DNA of 64,000 bases from NCBI GenBank assembly GCA_947494715.1, contig CANLWG010000012.1, positions 124,001-188,000 of the forward strand, read 5' to 3'. Under the pieces are notes generated by a model. The model saw only the letters and a list, made by a program, of their open reading frames with translations, had not been told where the DNA came from and searched no databases. This document shows positions 17,982 through 27,856 of this stretch, in pieces. A program made the translations under genes and the position numbers. This DNA comes from an uncultured Flavobacteriaceae bacterium (GTDB taxonomy: Bacteria; Bacteroidota; Bacteroidia; Flavobacteriales; Flavobacteriaceae). Every line of letters begins with the position of its first letter. The stretch's first letter is position 1.

Positions 17982-20900
17982 ATGGATACCCCGTCCAAAA
18001 AAACCTATGCCCTGAAAGACTTTTGGTTGTCTTTTCTTTTTTTGTTTTTGGGTTTTGCTGTCCATTCGCAACTGGACAATCAGGCGAATCTTTCGGTTTC
18101 CGATGCAACTGCCTCTGAGTCCGCTATTCCAAATCCGGGACAATTTACCGTTACAATAACTGATGTCACTGTAGTTGCAAATAGGACTATAAACTATCAG
18201 GTTGAGGTTTCAAGTACCGCTACCGCAGGAACAGATTACACGGCACTAACAGGAACTTTGTTTCTTCCCGCTGGAACGGATCAGGGAACCATTGATGTTA
18301 CGGGAATTACTGATGATGGACTTATTGAGGGTGATGAAACGGTGACCATCACCTTAACTCCAGGGCTAGGTTATGCGCTGGATGTTATAGTGGCCAACAG
18401 GACACAAACAATTACCATTGGCGATAATGATCAAGGCTTGGTAAGCATTTCCGTTTCCGATGCGGATGCTTCAGAACCGAGCAACAATGGAGAATATACC
18501 ATTGACCTCGGAGGTGTTAATGGAACGGGAGGTCCTATTACCATTACCATTAGTGTTGGTGGAGCCACCACGGCTACCCAAGGTACGGATTTTAGTGCTT
18601 TTCCCCCATCCATTGATATTGTCAATGGGCAGCAGACCGCTACGGTACCCTTAGATGTTCTGGATGATACGGATATTGAACCAGAGGAGTTTGTAAGGTT
18701 ACGGATAGATGCTACTAGTGATGCCACCCTATTTCCAATCGATTTGGCCAATGATCGTGTGGATATTACCATTCAGGATGATGATTGTTTTGCCGGATTC
18801 ACGGCACCGACTATACTTGGAGGTAACCCCACGGAATTTTGTGATTCCGCAGGAGAAAGTCTGGATGGTTTTGTGCAAGGTGGTGCGGGAAGCGCGCCCA
18901 CAGGAGCTGAATTGCGTTGGAGCACGAATCCGAATCCAGCTGGTGGTGGGGATTTATTGGCTGCCAATCCGTCCGTTACGGTTTCGGACACCTACTACGC
19001 GGTCTACTGGGATGCTGCTAACGTCTGTTTTAGCCCAACTTCATCCGTAACGCTCACATTCGGTACAACCCCTTCGATAACAGGCACAACAGAGGATTCA
19101 CGATGTGGCCCGGGAACGGTTACATTGGGCGCTACCGCGAGTGCCGGTACCCTAGACTGGTATACGGTGCCCGCAGGCGGCACAAGTATTGGAACGGGTA
19201 CTAGTTTTGTAACTCCAAGTATAACCACCACTACAACCTACTATGTAGAGGCTTCCCTAAATGGTTGTACTTCAGCAAGAACAGCAGTAATAGCCACTAT
19301 CAATCCCATTCCAGTTATTACGGATACAACTCCCGACTCCAGATGCGGTCCCGGAACCCTTACCTTGGGAGCCTTAGCTGATTCTGGAACGTTAAGCTGG
19401 TTTGCTACTGATACGGGCGGTACAAGTATAGGAACGGGCACGAGTTTTTCTACTCCTAGTATAGCGACTACTACGACCTATTATGTCGAGGCTACCCTAA
19501 ATGGTTGTACCTCTCCACGGACGGCTGTTGTAGCTACCGTGAGTCAGCAACCCTCTGCTGGTATCACACAAAATGCCAACGCCTGTAGTGACGATAATTT
19601 TGGGGATACGGAGATAGATTTGGACGATTTGATTACCGGGGAAGATTCGGGCGATTGGTCTCAGACAAGTGGGACTTCCGTTGGTAATATACCAAATAAT
19701 AATGAGATAGATTTTGAAGGCTTACCCTTGGGCACCTATGAATTTACTTATACCACCGATGGTGCTGTTGCACCATGCACAAATGATACCTCTGTTGTAA
19801 TCATTCAGGTAATCGATTGCGACCCTTGTACTGCGGGAAATTTAGCGCCTACCTTAAATCCTAGTGCCCCGGATACTGATTACTGCGGGGACAGTATCGT
19901 TTTGGATTTGGACGATTTTGTTACTGGTAGCGGACCTGGAGGAACCGAATTGCGATGGAGTACGGTTTCCGATACTTCCGATGAAGCGGCTCATTTATCT
20001 TCAAGTGCTATAAATGTAGCCAGTGGGGGATCTTATTTTGGGTTCTATTGGGATGATACTAACAAATGTGCCAGCCCATTTTTGGAGATTGAATTGCGCC
20101 TAAATCCCATACCGGTCATAACCGGAACGACAGATAGGGAACGATGTGGTCCCGGTGCAGTGGAATTGCAAGTGACAGGAAATGTCCCCGGTCAAGCCCA
20201 ACCACCGACGTTTAATTGGTACACGGTGCCCACAGGAGGTACGGCCCTTTTTTCTGGATCAACTGTAATGCCAGATCTGAGTACAACAACTACGTATTAT
20301 GTAGAAGCTACGGCGGATGGTTGTACGTCTTCACCAAGAGAAGAAGTAACTGCCACGATTGTTCCTCAGGTTTCCGCAGGTATTCCCAACGACGGTTCTT
20401 CATGTAATGATACAACCTTTGGCAGTACAACTCTGAACCTTGCTGATCAGTTGACTGGCGAGGACGTGGGCCAATGGGTGGTTGCCACTCAACCCTCTGG
20501 AGGAACCATTGCAAATGGAATCAATTTGATTGATTTTGAAGGCCAGCCGACCGGAGATTACGTTTTCACCTTCACCACTACCGGAGCACAGGCGCCCTGT
20601 ATAAATGAGTCCTCCGTTGTAACTATTTCCGTAAGTGCTTGTGACACCGATGAAGATGGTGATGGGTTGCTGGGAGGCGAGGAAGCGGCCTTGGGAACAG
20701 ATCCAACCAATCCGGATACGGATGGCGATGGCATCAATGATGGTGTAGAAGTAGGCGGCGATGTTCAGAATCCTTTGGATGAGGATAACGATGGTATCAT
20801 AGATGCCTTGGATTCCAATATTCTGGATAGCGATTCCGATGGGGTCGTAGATCAATTGGATCCGGCAAATGACAATCCATGTGTTCCGTCAAGGCAAAAC

Positions 20901-22076
20901 GGCCAATGTGATTTTGACGGGGATGATATTTCGGACCCGGATGAGGAAGCCAATGGCTCCGATCCCGATGACCCTTGCGATCCCGATCCGGACCATCCCA
21001 ATTGTAATCCTACTCCAATAGATTTGGAGATTACAAAAGTTGTGGACAATGAAAATGCAGTTATCGGCAGTCAAGTAACATTCACGATTACGGTAACCAA
21101 TTTATCCGACAGGGATGCCAGTGGTATACTGGTAGGAGATCTTCTGGAAACCGGCTTCGAGTTTGTTTCCGATGAACCTTCAGCAGGCACGTATGATGAA
21201 AATACTGGGGAATGGACCATCCCGGCACTGGCGGCGTCCGAGCAGGCCACCCTTACCATCATTGCCAATGTTTTGGAAGGGGGCCCTTATACCAACACAG
21301 CAGAACTTTTGGATTCCTTTCCCCTGGACGACACTACGGCCAATAATAGTGCTACCGTTACCTTGAATATTGACCTTCCTGAAGGGATAGATCTGGTCAT
21401 GCAAAAATTGGCCCGTATAGGAAACGGCTCAAACTCCGCTAATATATATCCCTTAGTTGGACAAGAAATAACATTCGTATTAATCGTAACCAATGAATCT
21501 ACGGAGGGCGATGCGATTTCTAATATAGTTGTGGAGGACATTTTGCCCTCCGGTCCTGATGGCCGGATAAACAATATTTCAGCTAGTGCCGATATTGGGA
21601 CGTACAATGCGGAGAGTGGATTATGGCAAATTCCAAGCCTACAGCGAGGTCAGGAGGCCACCCTAGAGATTACAGGAACCGTACTTCCCGTTGAAGGTAC
21701 TTTTGCAAATACGGCAACCATTTTAAGATCTTCTCCTGCGGACGGAAACCCAGGCAATAACCAGGCCACGGCCACGGTTACCGTAAGCTTACCGACCGAA
21801 GCTGATCCTGGGTTTGTGTTCAATCAATTTTCGCCTAATGGGGATGGCACCAATGATTTCTTAAAAATAAGGGATGTTGGGACTTTTTCGAATACTTCGT
21901 TAGAAATTTTTAATCGTTACGGTAATCAAGTATTTGCTACCCAAAATATGACCGATGATAATGTCTGGGACGGCATGTGGAAGAATGAGCAGGCACCGGA
22001 TGGCACGTATTTTTACATATTAGATCTTGGGGACGGTTCCCAACCAAGAAAAGGCTGGATTCAGCTTATTAGATAA
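17982..22076 (+). CDS. Giant surface protein with gliding-motility/type IX sorting C-terminal domain
   Basis: 1364 residues from the ATG at 17982 (an in-frame GTG at 17964 is possible). Order: signal peptide to about 30; two Calx-beta-like domains (about 35-265, ATAGTDYTALTG ... GDETVTITL); CHU_C-associated Ig-like repeats, three of them sharing RCGPG and TTTTYYVEA; a calcium-binding thrombospondin-3-like stretch rich in DTDGDGINDG (about 885-1005); two DUF11-type domains (about 1010-1285); and a final type B type IX sorting domain starting FNQFSPNGDGTNDFLKIRD. It should be exported by type IX secretion and attached to the cell surface, probably in adhesion. Its partner SprF-like gene follows in 7 bases. 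Confidence 0.93.
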   Translation: MDTPSKKTYALKDFWLSFLFLFLGFAVHSQLDNQANLSVSDATASESAIPNPGQFTVTITDVTVVANRTINYQVEVSSTATAGTDYTALTGTLFLPAGTDQGTIDVTGITDDGLIEGDETVTITLTPGLGYALDVIVANRTQTITIGDNDQGLVSISVSDADASEPSNNGEYTIDLGGVNGTGGPITITISVGGATTATQGTDFSAFPPSIDIVNGQQTATVPLDVLDDTDIEPEEFVRLRIDATSDATLFPIDLANDRVDITIQDDDCFAGFTAPTILGGNPTEFCDSAGESLDGFVQGGAGSAPTGAELRWSTNPNPAGGGDLLAANPSVTVSDTYYAVYWDAANVCFSPTSSVTLTFGTTPSITGTTEDSRCGPGTVTLGATASAGTLDWYTVPAGGTSIGTGTSFVTPSITTTTTYYVEASLNGCTSARTAVIATINPIPVITDTTPDSRCGPGTLTLGALADSGTLSWFATDTGGTSIGTGTSFSTPSIATTTTYYVEATLNGCTSPRTAVVATVSQQPSAGITQNANACSDDNFGDTEIDLDDLITGEDSGDWSQTSGTSVGNIPNNNEIDFEGLPLGTYEFTYTTDGAVAPCTNDTSVVIIQVIDCDPCTAGNLAPTLNPSAPDTDYCGDSIVLDLDDFVTGSGPGGTELRWSTVSDTSDEAAHLSSSAINVASGGSYFGFYWDDTNKCASPFLEIELRLNPIPVITGTTDRERCGPGAVELQVTGNVPGQAQPPTFNWYTVPTGGTALFSGSTVMPDLSTTTTYYVEATADGCTSSPREEVTATIVPQVSAGIPNDGSSCNDTTFGSTTLNLADQLTGEDVGQWVVATQPSGGTIANGINLIDFEGQPTGDYVFTFTTTGAQAPCINESSVVTISVSACDTDEDGDGLLGGEEAALGTDPTNPDTDGDGINDGVEVGGDVQNPLDEDNDGIIDALDSNILDSDSDGVVDQLDPANDNPCVPSRQNGQCDFDGDDISDPDEEANGSDPDDPCDPDPDHPNCNPTPIDLEITKVVDNENAVIGSQVTFTITVTNLSDRDASGILVGDLLETGFEFVSDEPSAGTYDENTGEWTIPALAASEQATLTIIANVLEGGPYTNTAELLDSFPLDDTTANNSATVTLNIDLPEGIDLVMQKLARIGNGSNSANIYPLVGQEITFVLIVTNESTEGDAISNIVVEDILPSGPDGRINNISASADIGTYNAESGLWQIPSLQRGQEATLEITGTVLPVEGTFANTATILRSSPADGNPGNNQATATVTVSLPTEADPGFVFNQFSPNGDGTNDFLKIRDVGTFSNTSLEIFNRYGNQVFATQNMTDDNVWDGMWKNEQAPDGTYFYILDLGDGSQPRKGWIQLIR

Positions 22077-22083
22077 CTTATCA

Positions 22084-23076
22084 ATGGCATATAATACAGA
22101 TAAATCACTATACAAATACATTTATTTTTTCCTTGCACTTGCCGTCCTATGCAATACATATGAGGGCCTAGCCCAGAAGGAACCCCAGTACACACAATAT
22201 ATGTACAATATTGGGAGCTTTAACCCGGCATATGTGGGTAGTGTAGAAAACCCTGAGATTATTGGATTGTATCGGGCCCAATGGTTGGATATTCCCGGAT
22301 CGCCACGAACCATTCGTTTTGGGGTCAATTTTCCATTTGAAAACAAGAAACACGGTCTTGGGTTTAATGTAGTTAACGATCAATTAGGGCCGGTTACCCA
22401 GACTTACGTAGATTTATCTTATTCGTATCAATTCAATGTATCATATAACACAAAGCTATCTTTTGGAATGGATGTTGGGGGAGGTTTTCTGGATGTTGAT
22501 TTCTCCAAAGGAACATTTGAAAACCCAGGAGAACCGATATTGAATCGTAGTCCCCTCAACAATTTTTACCCTACTATTGGGGCCGGGTTATTTTTATACA
22601 GCGATGATGTTTGGTATTTTGGACTTTCCATACCTAATTTTCTAACGGACGGGATTTATGATGAGGACGTCGCCGCAATTGTGGATGACAACATACATCT
22701 AAATATTATTGGAGGATACGTCTTTGACCTGTCGGAAACCTTAAAGTTTAAACCAGCTTTTTTACTGAATTATGTTAGCGGGGCACCTTTAAATACAAAC
22801 ATTTCTGCAAATTTTTTAATCAATGATAGGTTTACGGCGGGAGCTTCCTATCGAGTAGATAATGCTATTAGTGGGTTGGCCGGGTTTCAGGTTTCAAGTA
22901 GCACGTTTATCGGCTATTCCTATGATTATAACACCAATTTACTCGGTGAATTCAATAATGGTTCCCATGAAATTATTCTTAAATTTTATTTAGGTAAAGG
23001 CAAGGGGCGTTCAAAAGATGAGAAACCTGATATTAAAGATCAACCTAAACAAATTGACACACCAAGGTTTTTTTAA
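22084..23076 (+). CDS. PorP/SprF family protein, partner of the upstream giant surface protein
   Basis: 330 residues from the ATG at 22084 (the frame is open further up but overlaps the adhesin). Signal peptide to about residue 32 (YEGLAQ). The hallmark EPQYTQYMYNIGSFNPAYVG follows, then a beta-barrel ending SHEIILKFYLGKGKG. In Flavobacterium, SprF is needed for secretion of the adhesin SprB encoded beside it; by analogy this protein serves the giant protein whose gene ends 7 bases upstream. The OmpA gene starts 11 bases downstream, making a three-gene operon. Confidence 0.94.
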   Translation: MAYNTDKSLYKYIYFFLALAVLCNTYEGLAQKEPQYTQYMYNIGSFNPAYVGSVENPEIIGLYRAQWLDIPGSPRTIRFGVNFPFENKKHGLGFNVVNDQLGPVTQTYVDLSYSYQFNVSYNTKLSFGMDVGGGFLDVDFSKGTFENPGEPILNRSPLNNFYPTIGAGLFLYSDDVWYFGLSIPNFLTDGIYDEDVAAIVDDNIHLNIIGGYVFDLSETLKFKPAFLLNYVSGAPLNTNISANFLINDRFTAGASYRVDNAISGLAGFQVSSSTFIGYSYDYNTNLLGEFNNGSHEIILKFYLGKGKGRSKDEKPDIKDQPKQIDTPRFF

Positions 23077-23087
23077 ATGATATTCCT

Positions 23088-25022
23088 ATGAAAACAAGGG
23101 TCTTATTATTGGCATTCTGGGCGGTATCAACTGTTTGCTTGGCACAAGAAAAGATGTCCAAGGCAGATAAATTGTTCTATAGTTATTCCTATGCGAATGC
23201 TATTACGGAATATCAAAAACAGATGCGGGATGGAAAATTGATGACCAATCATCAGTTTTTAAATCTTGCCGATTCATATTTTCACACAGGGGATTATCCC
23301 AATGCCTCGAAAATATATCTGCAAGTAAATTCCAAGGATACCATAATGTCTGCTCATCAATTTAATAAGATGCTGCAAAGTTTGGCCAAGAACTCGGAAA
23401 AAGATCGGATACAAGCTTTCCTGGAAACGAAAATAGATATGTTGCCCGGTCAATTATTGGAAAACGTAGACTTCAATTCCCAATTACTGAATTCCGAATC
23501 TGATACGGATAGGGATTTTCAAATTTTCAATATCAGTGCCAACAGTCCCCAAGCGGATTTTTCTCCCACTTTTTATAAGGATAGGTTGCTCTTTAGTAGT
23601 TCACGGATTCAAAAGTCAAAAAAGATATATGAACCCTCTGGAGATTCCTATTTGGATATTTACGTTGCCAGGGTTGGACCGGATGGGAATATTCTCAATT
23701 CGAGTCCATTTACCTTAATACCGGATTCTAAATATCACAAATCAACACCCTTTTATTCCAAAGGTTTGGATAGAATTTTTTATATCCTTTCCAATACAGA
23801 AGATGAACGACTCGCTTTTGATGAGAACGGTAAAAATTCTTTGGCAATGGGTATCCTTTATCCAAATGGCCTTTTTAGATTTATTCTAAAGGATTTGAGC
23901 ACTTCCTTCTACTATCCGTTTTTTGAAGAATCTACAAACAGAATTTACTTTGCTGCGAATTTTAAGGACAGTTTTGGGGGTACGGATATTTATTATGTAA
24001 ATACAAGTAACGGACAGATTATGTCCGAACCCTTTAATTTGGGCCCCCGGATAAACACTGCTGGAAATGAAATAGCACCTTACATTTTTGAAGGTAGTCT
24101 TTATTTTTCCTCTGATATTTTTTATGGATTGGGAGGTATGGACATTTATAAGACCAATATGCAGCCCGATGGGACCTTTAGTATTCCCATTAATTTAGGA
24201 AGCGGAATTAACTCGCCCTCTGATGATTTTGGTTTCATAATTGAAGAAAATGTTTTTGGCGGTTACTCTGGTTATTTTTCATCCAATCGCAAAGGCGGTA
24301 AGGGAAGTGATGATATCTATGGGTTTAAAATTAATCGTATCCCAGGCCTAAAAACTTTGGTCTTACGCGGAAGCATAACAGAGCTTGGAAAAAGACAGGG
24401 AATCGAAAAGGCATCCGTTAAGATTCTGGATAGGAATAAAATCTTGATCAAAGAGGTGTATACCGATGAAGAAGGAGCATTTCAAGCGGAACTTCCATGG
24501 CCAGATGGAATTGTTTTGGAAGTAGGTAAGGGAAGGTATTCCAAGTTTCACAGTGTATATGACGAAAACAAGCTCGAGGAAATTCAAAAAACCCCGTTGG
24601 ATATTGAATTATTATTCTTGGAAAATGTTGTGGAGAAGAAAGAAGGGAAAAGCGTTTTGAAGTTAGGGGGTTTTCTGTTTGCCAAAGGAAAGAGCAACCT
24701 ATCCGAAGATATGATGGCACAATTGGATAAAGCTGTTCAAATAGTACAAAAATTTCCTGAAATGCGTCTCCGTATTGAATCCTATACCGATAGTCGAGGA
24801 AGCGAATATTCCAACAAAAGAATTTCCCAACAACGGGCAGAGACGGTCAATAAATACCTTTTAGGGCAAGGTGTACCTTCCTCAAATATTTTATCGGTTG
24901 AAGGGTACGGAGAGGGAAAAATACTCAATAATTGTACGGACGGGGTGTATTGCTTGGAGTTTTTGCACAATCAAAACTTACGTACACTAATCGTTGTAGA
25001 AAATTATTCGGAACTGGAATAA
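23088..25022 (+). CDS. OmpA-family protein with TPR, PD40 propeller and C-terminal peptidoglycan-binding domain
   Basis: 644 residues: signal peptide (1-19), a TPR-like helical region (about 25-125), a PD40/WD40-like beta-propeller (about 145-410, with SSNRKGGKGSDDIYGF), a carboxypeptidase-regulatory-like domain (about 425-510), and an OmpA C-terminal domain (about 530-640) with RIESYTDSRGSEYSNKRISQ. This layout resembles PorE-type proteins that tie outer-membrane type IX components to peptidoglycan. It closes the adhesin-SprF-OmpA operon and is convergent with the Nramp gene, 33 bases between stops. Confidence 0.92.
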   Translation: MKTRVLLLAFWAVSTVCLAQEKMSKADKLFYSYSYANAITEYQKQMRDGKLMTNHQFLNLADSYFHTGDYPNASKIYLQVNSKDTIMSAHQFNKMLQSLAKNSEKDRIQAFLETKIDMLPGQLLENVDFNSQLLNSESDTDRDFQIFNISANSPQADFSPTFYKDRLLFSSSRIQKSKKIYEPSGDSYLDIYVARVGPDGNILNSSPFTLIPDSKYHKSTPFYSKGLDRIFYILSNTEDERLAFDENGKNSLAMGILYPNGLFRFILKDLSTSFYYPFFEESTNRIYFAANFKDSFGGTDIYYVNTSNGQIMSEPFNLGPRINTAGNEIAPYIFEGSLYFSSDIFYGLGGMDIYKTNMQPDGTFSIPINLGSGINSPSDDFGFIIEENVFGGYSGYFSSNRKGGKGSDDIYGFKINRIPGLKTLVLRGSITELGKRQGIEKASVKILDRNKILIKEVYTDEEGAFQAELPWPDGIVLEVGKGRYSKFHSVYDENKLEEIQKTPLDIELLFLENVVEKKEGKSVLKLGGFLFAKGKSNLSEDMMAQLDKAVQIVQKFPEMRLRIESYTDSRGSEYSNKRISQQRAETVNKYLLGQGVPSSNILSVEGYGEGKILNNCTDGVYCLEFLHNQNLRTLIVVENYSELE

Positions 25023-25055
25023 AAGTTCTCAAGACATTTCTATCAGTGGATTGTA

Positions 25056-26309
25056 TTAAAACACAATCATCCAAAAATAGAGCAGGGAAAAAAGAGATAG
25101 AAAAACGATTCCCAGATAGGTAAGGATTCGAAGCGCTCTTTTAGGGCGATGATTTTCCGGAATTTCTTCGCTCATAACGTTTTTGAGATTCATATATCCT
25201 ATAATTGGGGCTACTACGAAGGATACAAAAGTTGCCAAGGCTACCAGCTTTCCCATATTGGCGCTAAAAGTGGCGATTACTACAAAATTTACGGCAGCCA
25301 GCACAAGTACACCCAATGCGAAATAACCCTTCTTTCCGGTCAATTTAACCTTCGGATTCAATAAATCTATAATGTCCAAAGCTACACGTGTAACCGCATC
25401 ATGAGCAGTCATACAGGTGCTGAACATGGTTGCGAAAGCCGAAATGGCAATAAAGATATAGGCCCAAGGTCCAATATGGGTAGTGAATAATTGTACTACT
25501 TGATCGGCAAAGGTTATTGCATTTCCACTTAGTTGGGTATGGGTTCCATAAAGAGTCATGCAGCCAATCGTCAAGAAAAAGATAGCTAAAATGGCTGTCA
25601 TAAAATAACCGGTATTAAATTCCTGCAATGATTCCCTTAAAGAGGGTTTCCCGTGCTGTCCTTTCCATTTTTCAATACTCCATAGGCTTACCCAACTGGA
25701 TGCTTCTACAGTGGTCGGCATCCATCCCATAAGGCTTATCAAGAACAGGATTCCGATTTCGTTAAAAATTGGAGGTGGGGTAAAATTTTCTACTTCGGCT
25801 ACTTGTCCCCTAAAAACTACGAGAGCAGTGGTTACGATTAAAGCAATGAACAAAATTGAAACTACAAATTTCAGGGAAACCTCCAGGAATTTGTAACGAC
25901 CTATAATCAACAAGGAGCTAATAAATGCAAATAGTCCTAGAGCAACCATACTAAGCGAAATCCCTGAAATCTTGAAAAGATTGATGAAAAGCCCGGCCGT
26001 AACCGTATATAGAGCTGCTAAAATAGTGAAAGTGGTTATTAACGTAATGAAGGCGTAGAACCACAAATACCCCTTGCCACGGTTCAGATAGCCCTCTATC
26101 AAGGTCTTGTTGGTAACATTGGTATATCGTACGCCAAACTCAAAAAAGGGATATTTAAATATATTTGCCAATACTATTGGAATGACCATGATCCAACCAT
26201 ATTGGGCCCCTGCTTTGGTGGAAAGTACCAAATGAGAAGTACCAATGGCCATACTGGCAAACAAGAGACCTGGCCCAAGGTTTCTGAGCAGCGCTTTGAT
26301 TTTTGACAT
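25056..26309 (-). CDS. Nramp-related divalent-metal transporter, divergent metal site
   Basis: 417 residues with about eleven membrane helices. The N-terminal GPGLLFASMAIGTSHL aligns with the Nramp TM1 opening, but the usual DPGN metal-binding motif is replaced by IGTSH. The TM6 region reads GWMPTTVEASSW in place of the usual methionine-proline-histidine motif. The rest (LLRNLGPG start, helix lengths, STCMTAHDAVTRVALDI loop) fits the family. Fold membership is confident; the transported ion is uncertain because both canonical ligand positions differ. Single gene, next to a SanA-type gene on the same strand. Confidence 0.85.
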   Translation of the reverse strand: MSKIKALLRNLGPGLLFASMAIGTSHLVLSTKAGAQYGWIMVIPIVLANIFKYPFFEFGVRYTNVTNKTLIEGYLNRGKGYLWFYAFITLITTFTILAALYTVTAGLFINLFKISGISLSMVALGLFAFISSLLIIGRYKFLEVSLKFVVSILFIALIVTTALVVFRGQVAEVENFTPPPIFNEIGILFLISLMGWMPTTVEASSWVSLWSIEKWKGQHGKPSLRESLQEFNTGYFMTAILAIFFLTIGCMTLYGTHTQLSGNAITFADQVVQLFTTHIGPWAYIFIAISAFATMFSTCMTAHDAVTRVALDIIDLLNPKVKLTGKKGYFALGVLVLAAVNFVVIATFSANMGKLVALATFVSFVVAPIIGYMNLKNVMSEEIPENHRPKRALRILTYLGIVFLSLFSLLYFWMIVF

Positions 26310-26365
26310 AGTTTAGCAGTTATTGGGCCTAAAATACGGTATTTTGGACTAAACCAAGAAATGTA

Positions 26366-27001
26366 TTATTGTATCTCTATGGGTTCCCCATAGAATTTAG
26401 GTTGGGTATTGAACAAAAGATCAAGAAAGACTTTTACCCGAGCAAAATATTCTCGAAACTGTACCTTAAAGCCTTGTTGGCCAGCAATGTCCTTGGCATT
26501 ATAACCAATAGCGGTTAGCCCTTTTTTTTCCGCCAGATAAATGGCCCGCTCATTATGGAATTTTTGTGAAATAACCGTTACGCTATCCAGCCCAAAAACT
26601 ACTTTGGCGCGGACCATGGAATCCAAGGTACGGAAACCGGCATAGTCCAAAAATATTTTTTCTTTGGGAACACCTTTTTTTACAAGATCCTTTTTTATGG
26701 TCGAAGGTTCATTATAATAAATCGTTGCATTATCACCACTCACAAGGATGTAGTCGATTTTACCTGCCTTAAAAAGTCTTACTGTTGCCTCTACCCTAAA
26801 AGTGTAGTATGGATTTGCCTGTCCGTTGACCAATTTTTTTGAAGTTCCCAGTACCAATCCTACTCGATTTTTGGGAATCTCATCTACATTTGAGAATGTT
26901 TTTTCTTCGGCTGATGCATCTATGATAAAGTTACATAAGAAAATGAGCAGCAATGGGATTGAAATGAGCAAACTCAAAAACTTAAGGTATTTTCTTTTCA
27001 T
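26366..27001 (-). CDS. SanA/YdcF-like envelope protein (DUF218)
   Basis: 211 residues: an N-terminal membrane helix (about 7-28, LLISIPLLLIFLCNFII) and a DUF218 domain with GLVLGTSKKLVNGQANPYYTF, YILVSGDNA, the TLDSM segment and SQKFHNERAIYLAEKKG. This matches the SanA (vancomycin high-temperature exclusion) branch, linked in enterics to envelope barrier function; the reaction is unknown. Single gene. Confidence 0.9.
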   Translation of the reverse strand: MKRKYLKFLSLLISIPLLLIFLCNFIIDASAEEKTFSNVDEIPKNRVGLVLGTSKKLVNGQANPYYTFRVEATVRLFKAGKIDYILVSGDNATIYYNEPSTIKKDLVKKGVPKEKIFLDYAGFRTLDSMVRAKVVFGLDSVTVISQKFHNERAIYLAEKKGLTAIGYNAKDIAGQQGFKVQFREYFARVKVFLDLLFNTQPKFYGEPIEIQ

Positions 27002-27221
27002 CTTGGGTAGGAAGGAATGGTAGGTAAAGTTACGGAAATGAAGGAAATTTAGGTGTTGAACAGTACAAAAGCACTATCGAAATAAACTCAGAAGTGAAAA
27101 TAGAAGTGCTGGATTCCGTCTTTTGCTCAACATATTCTCTTTTGCAAAAAGTCCCAACCTCGGTCTTTGGCAATCGGTAGCGCATAGGATTACTCCTAAT
27201 CCTAATTTTTATTTTATCCGT

Positions 27222-27800
27222 TTATTTTTTGTTGACCAATCCCTTGGTGAACTCGTTTAAAGTCTCCACTTTTTCCTCAAAATCACCTTTGATCATTTTC
27301 CGGTACTCGTTTAGGTTTTTTACAAGATCATCAATATTATCAGGAATAACATCTTCGAAAAATTGACGTAAGCGCTTGGCCGTGGTAGGTGATTTCCCAT
27401 TGGTGGAAATGGCCACCTTTACATTACCTTTGGTCACAATACCGCCCATATAAAAATCACAAAACGGAGGGTTGTCCGCCACGTTGACCAAAATATTCCG
27501 CTTTCTACAATCATGGTAAACCAACTCGTTTACGGAAATATTGTCCGTGGTGGCTATTACAATGTGCTTGCCTTCCAAATAGCGGTCGTTATAGGCGGCC
27601 TCAATCGTTTCCACATTAAATTCCCTGGCCAATGCAATGGTGTCTTCCCGAAACATCTTGGAGACCATTTGAACTTTGGCATTTGGGCTCGACTTTAATA
27701 AAAAGGTAAGTTTTTCCAGGGCTACATTGCCCCCTCCCACAATAAGGACGTTCAGCTGGGATACTTTTAGGAATATGGGATAGAGTTCATTTCGTTCCAT
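27222..27800 (-). CDS. Precorrin-2 dehydrogenase / siroheme synthase N-terminal-type protein
   Basis: 192 residues of the CysG-N/Met8 family: NAD-binding LNVLIVGGGNVALEKLTFLL, IVIATTDN, ILVNVADNPPFCDFYMGGIV, and VAISTNGKSPTTAKRLRQF with the C-terminal dimerisation helix. It oxidises precorrin-2 to sirohydrochlorin, and some members also insert iron, giving siroheme for sulfite/nitrite reductases. No methyltransferase domain is attached, so uroporphyrinogen methylation must be done elsewhere. Preceded on the same strand by a DUF4202 gene, 56 bases away. Confidence 0.93.
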   Translation of the reverse strand: MERNELYPIFLKVSQLNVLIVGGGNVALEKLTFLLKSSPNAKVQMVSKMFREDTIALAREFNVETIEAAYNDRYLEGKHIVIATTDNISVNELVYHDCRKRNILVNVADNPPFCDFYMGGIVTKGNVKVAISTNGKSPTTAKRLRQFFEDVIPDNIDDLVKNLNEYRKMIKGDFEEKVETLNEFTKGLVNKK

Positions 27801-27856
27801 CTAACATTGCTTTAATCGTTTCATCCATATAATTCTCTCATACCTACTTTCTAAAT

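Noticed and set aside
19070-19560. DNA direct repeats within the adhesin gene as a mobile insertion
   Set aside because: They follow repeated Ig-like protein domains in frame and are ordinary domain duplications.
27185-27204. Perfect 8-base hairpin TAGGATTA-CTCC-TAATCCTA as terminator of the siroheme gene
   Set aside because: The T-rich side lies on the plus strand, but the genes on both sides are on the minus strand; there is no T-run in the right direction.
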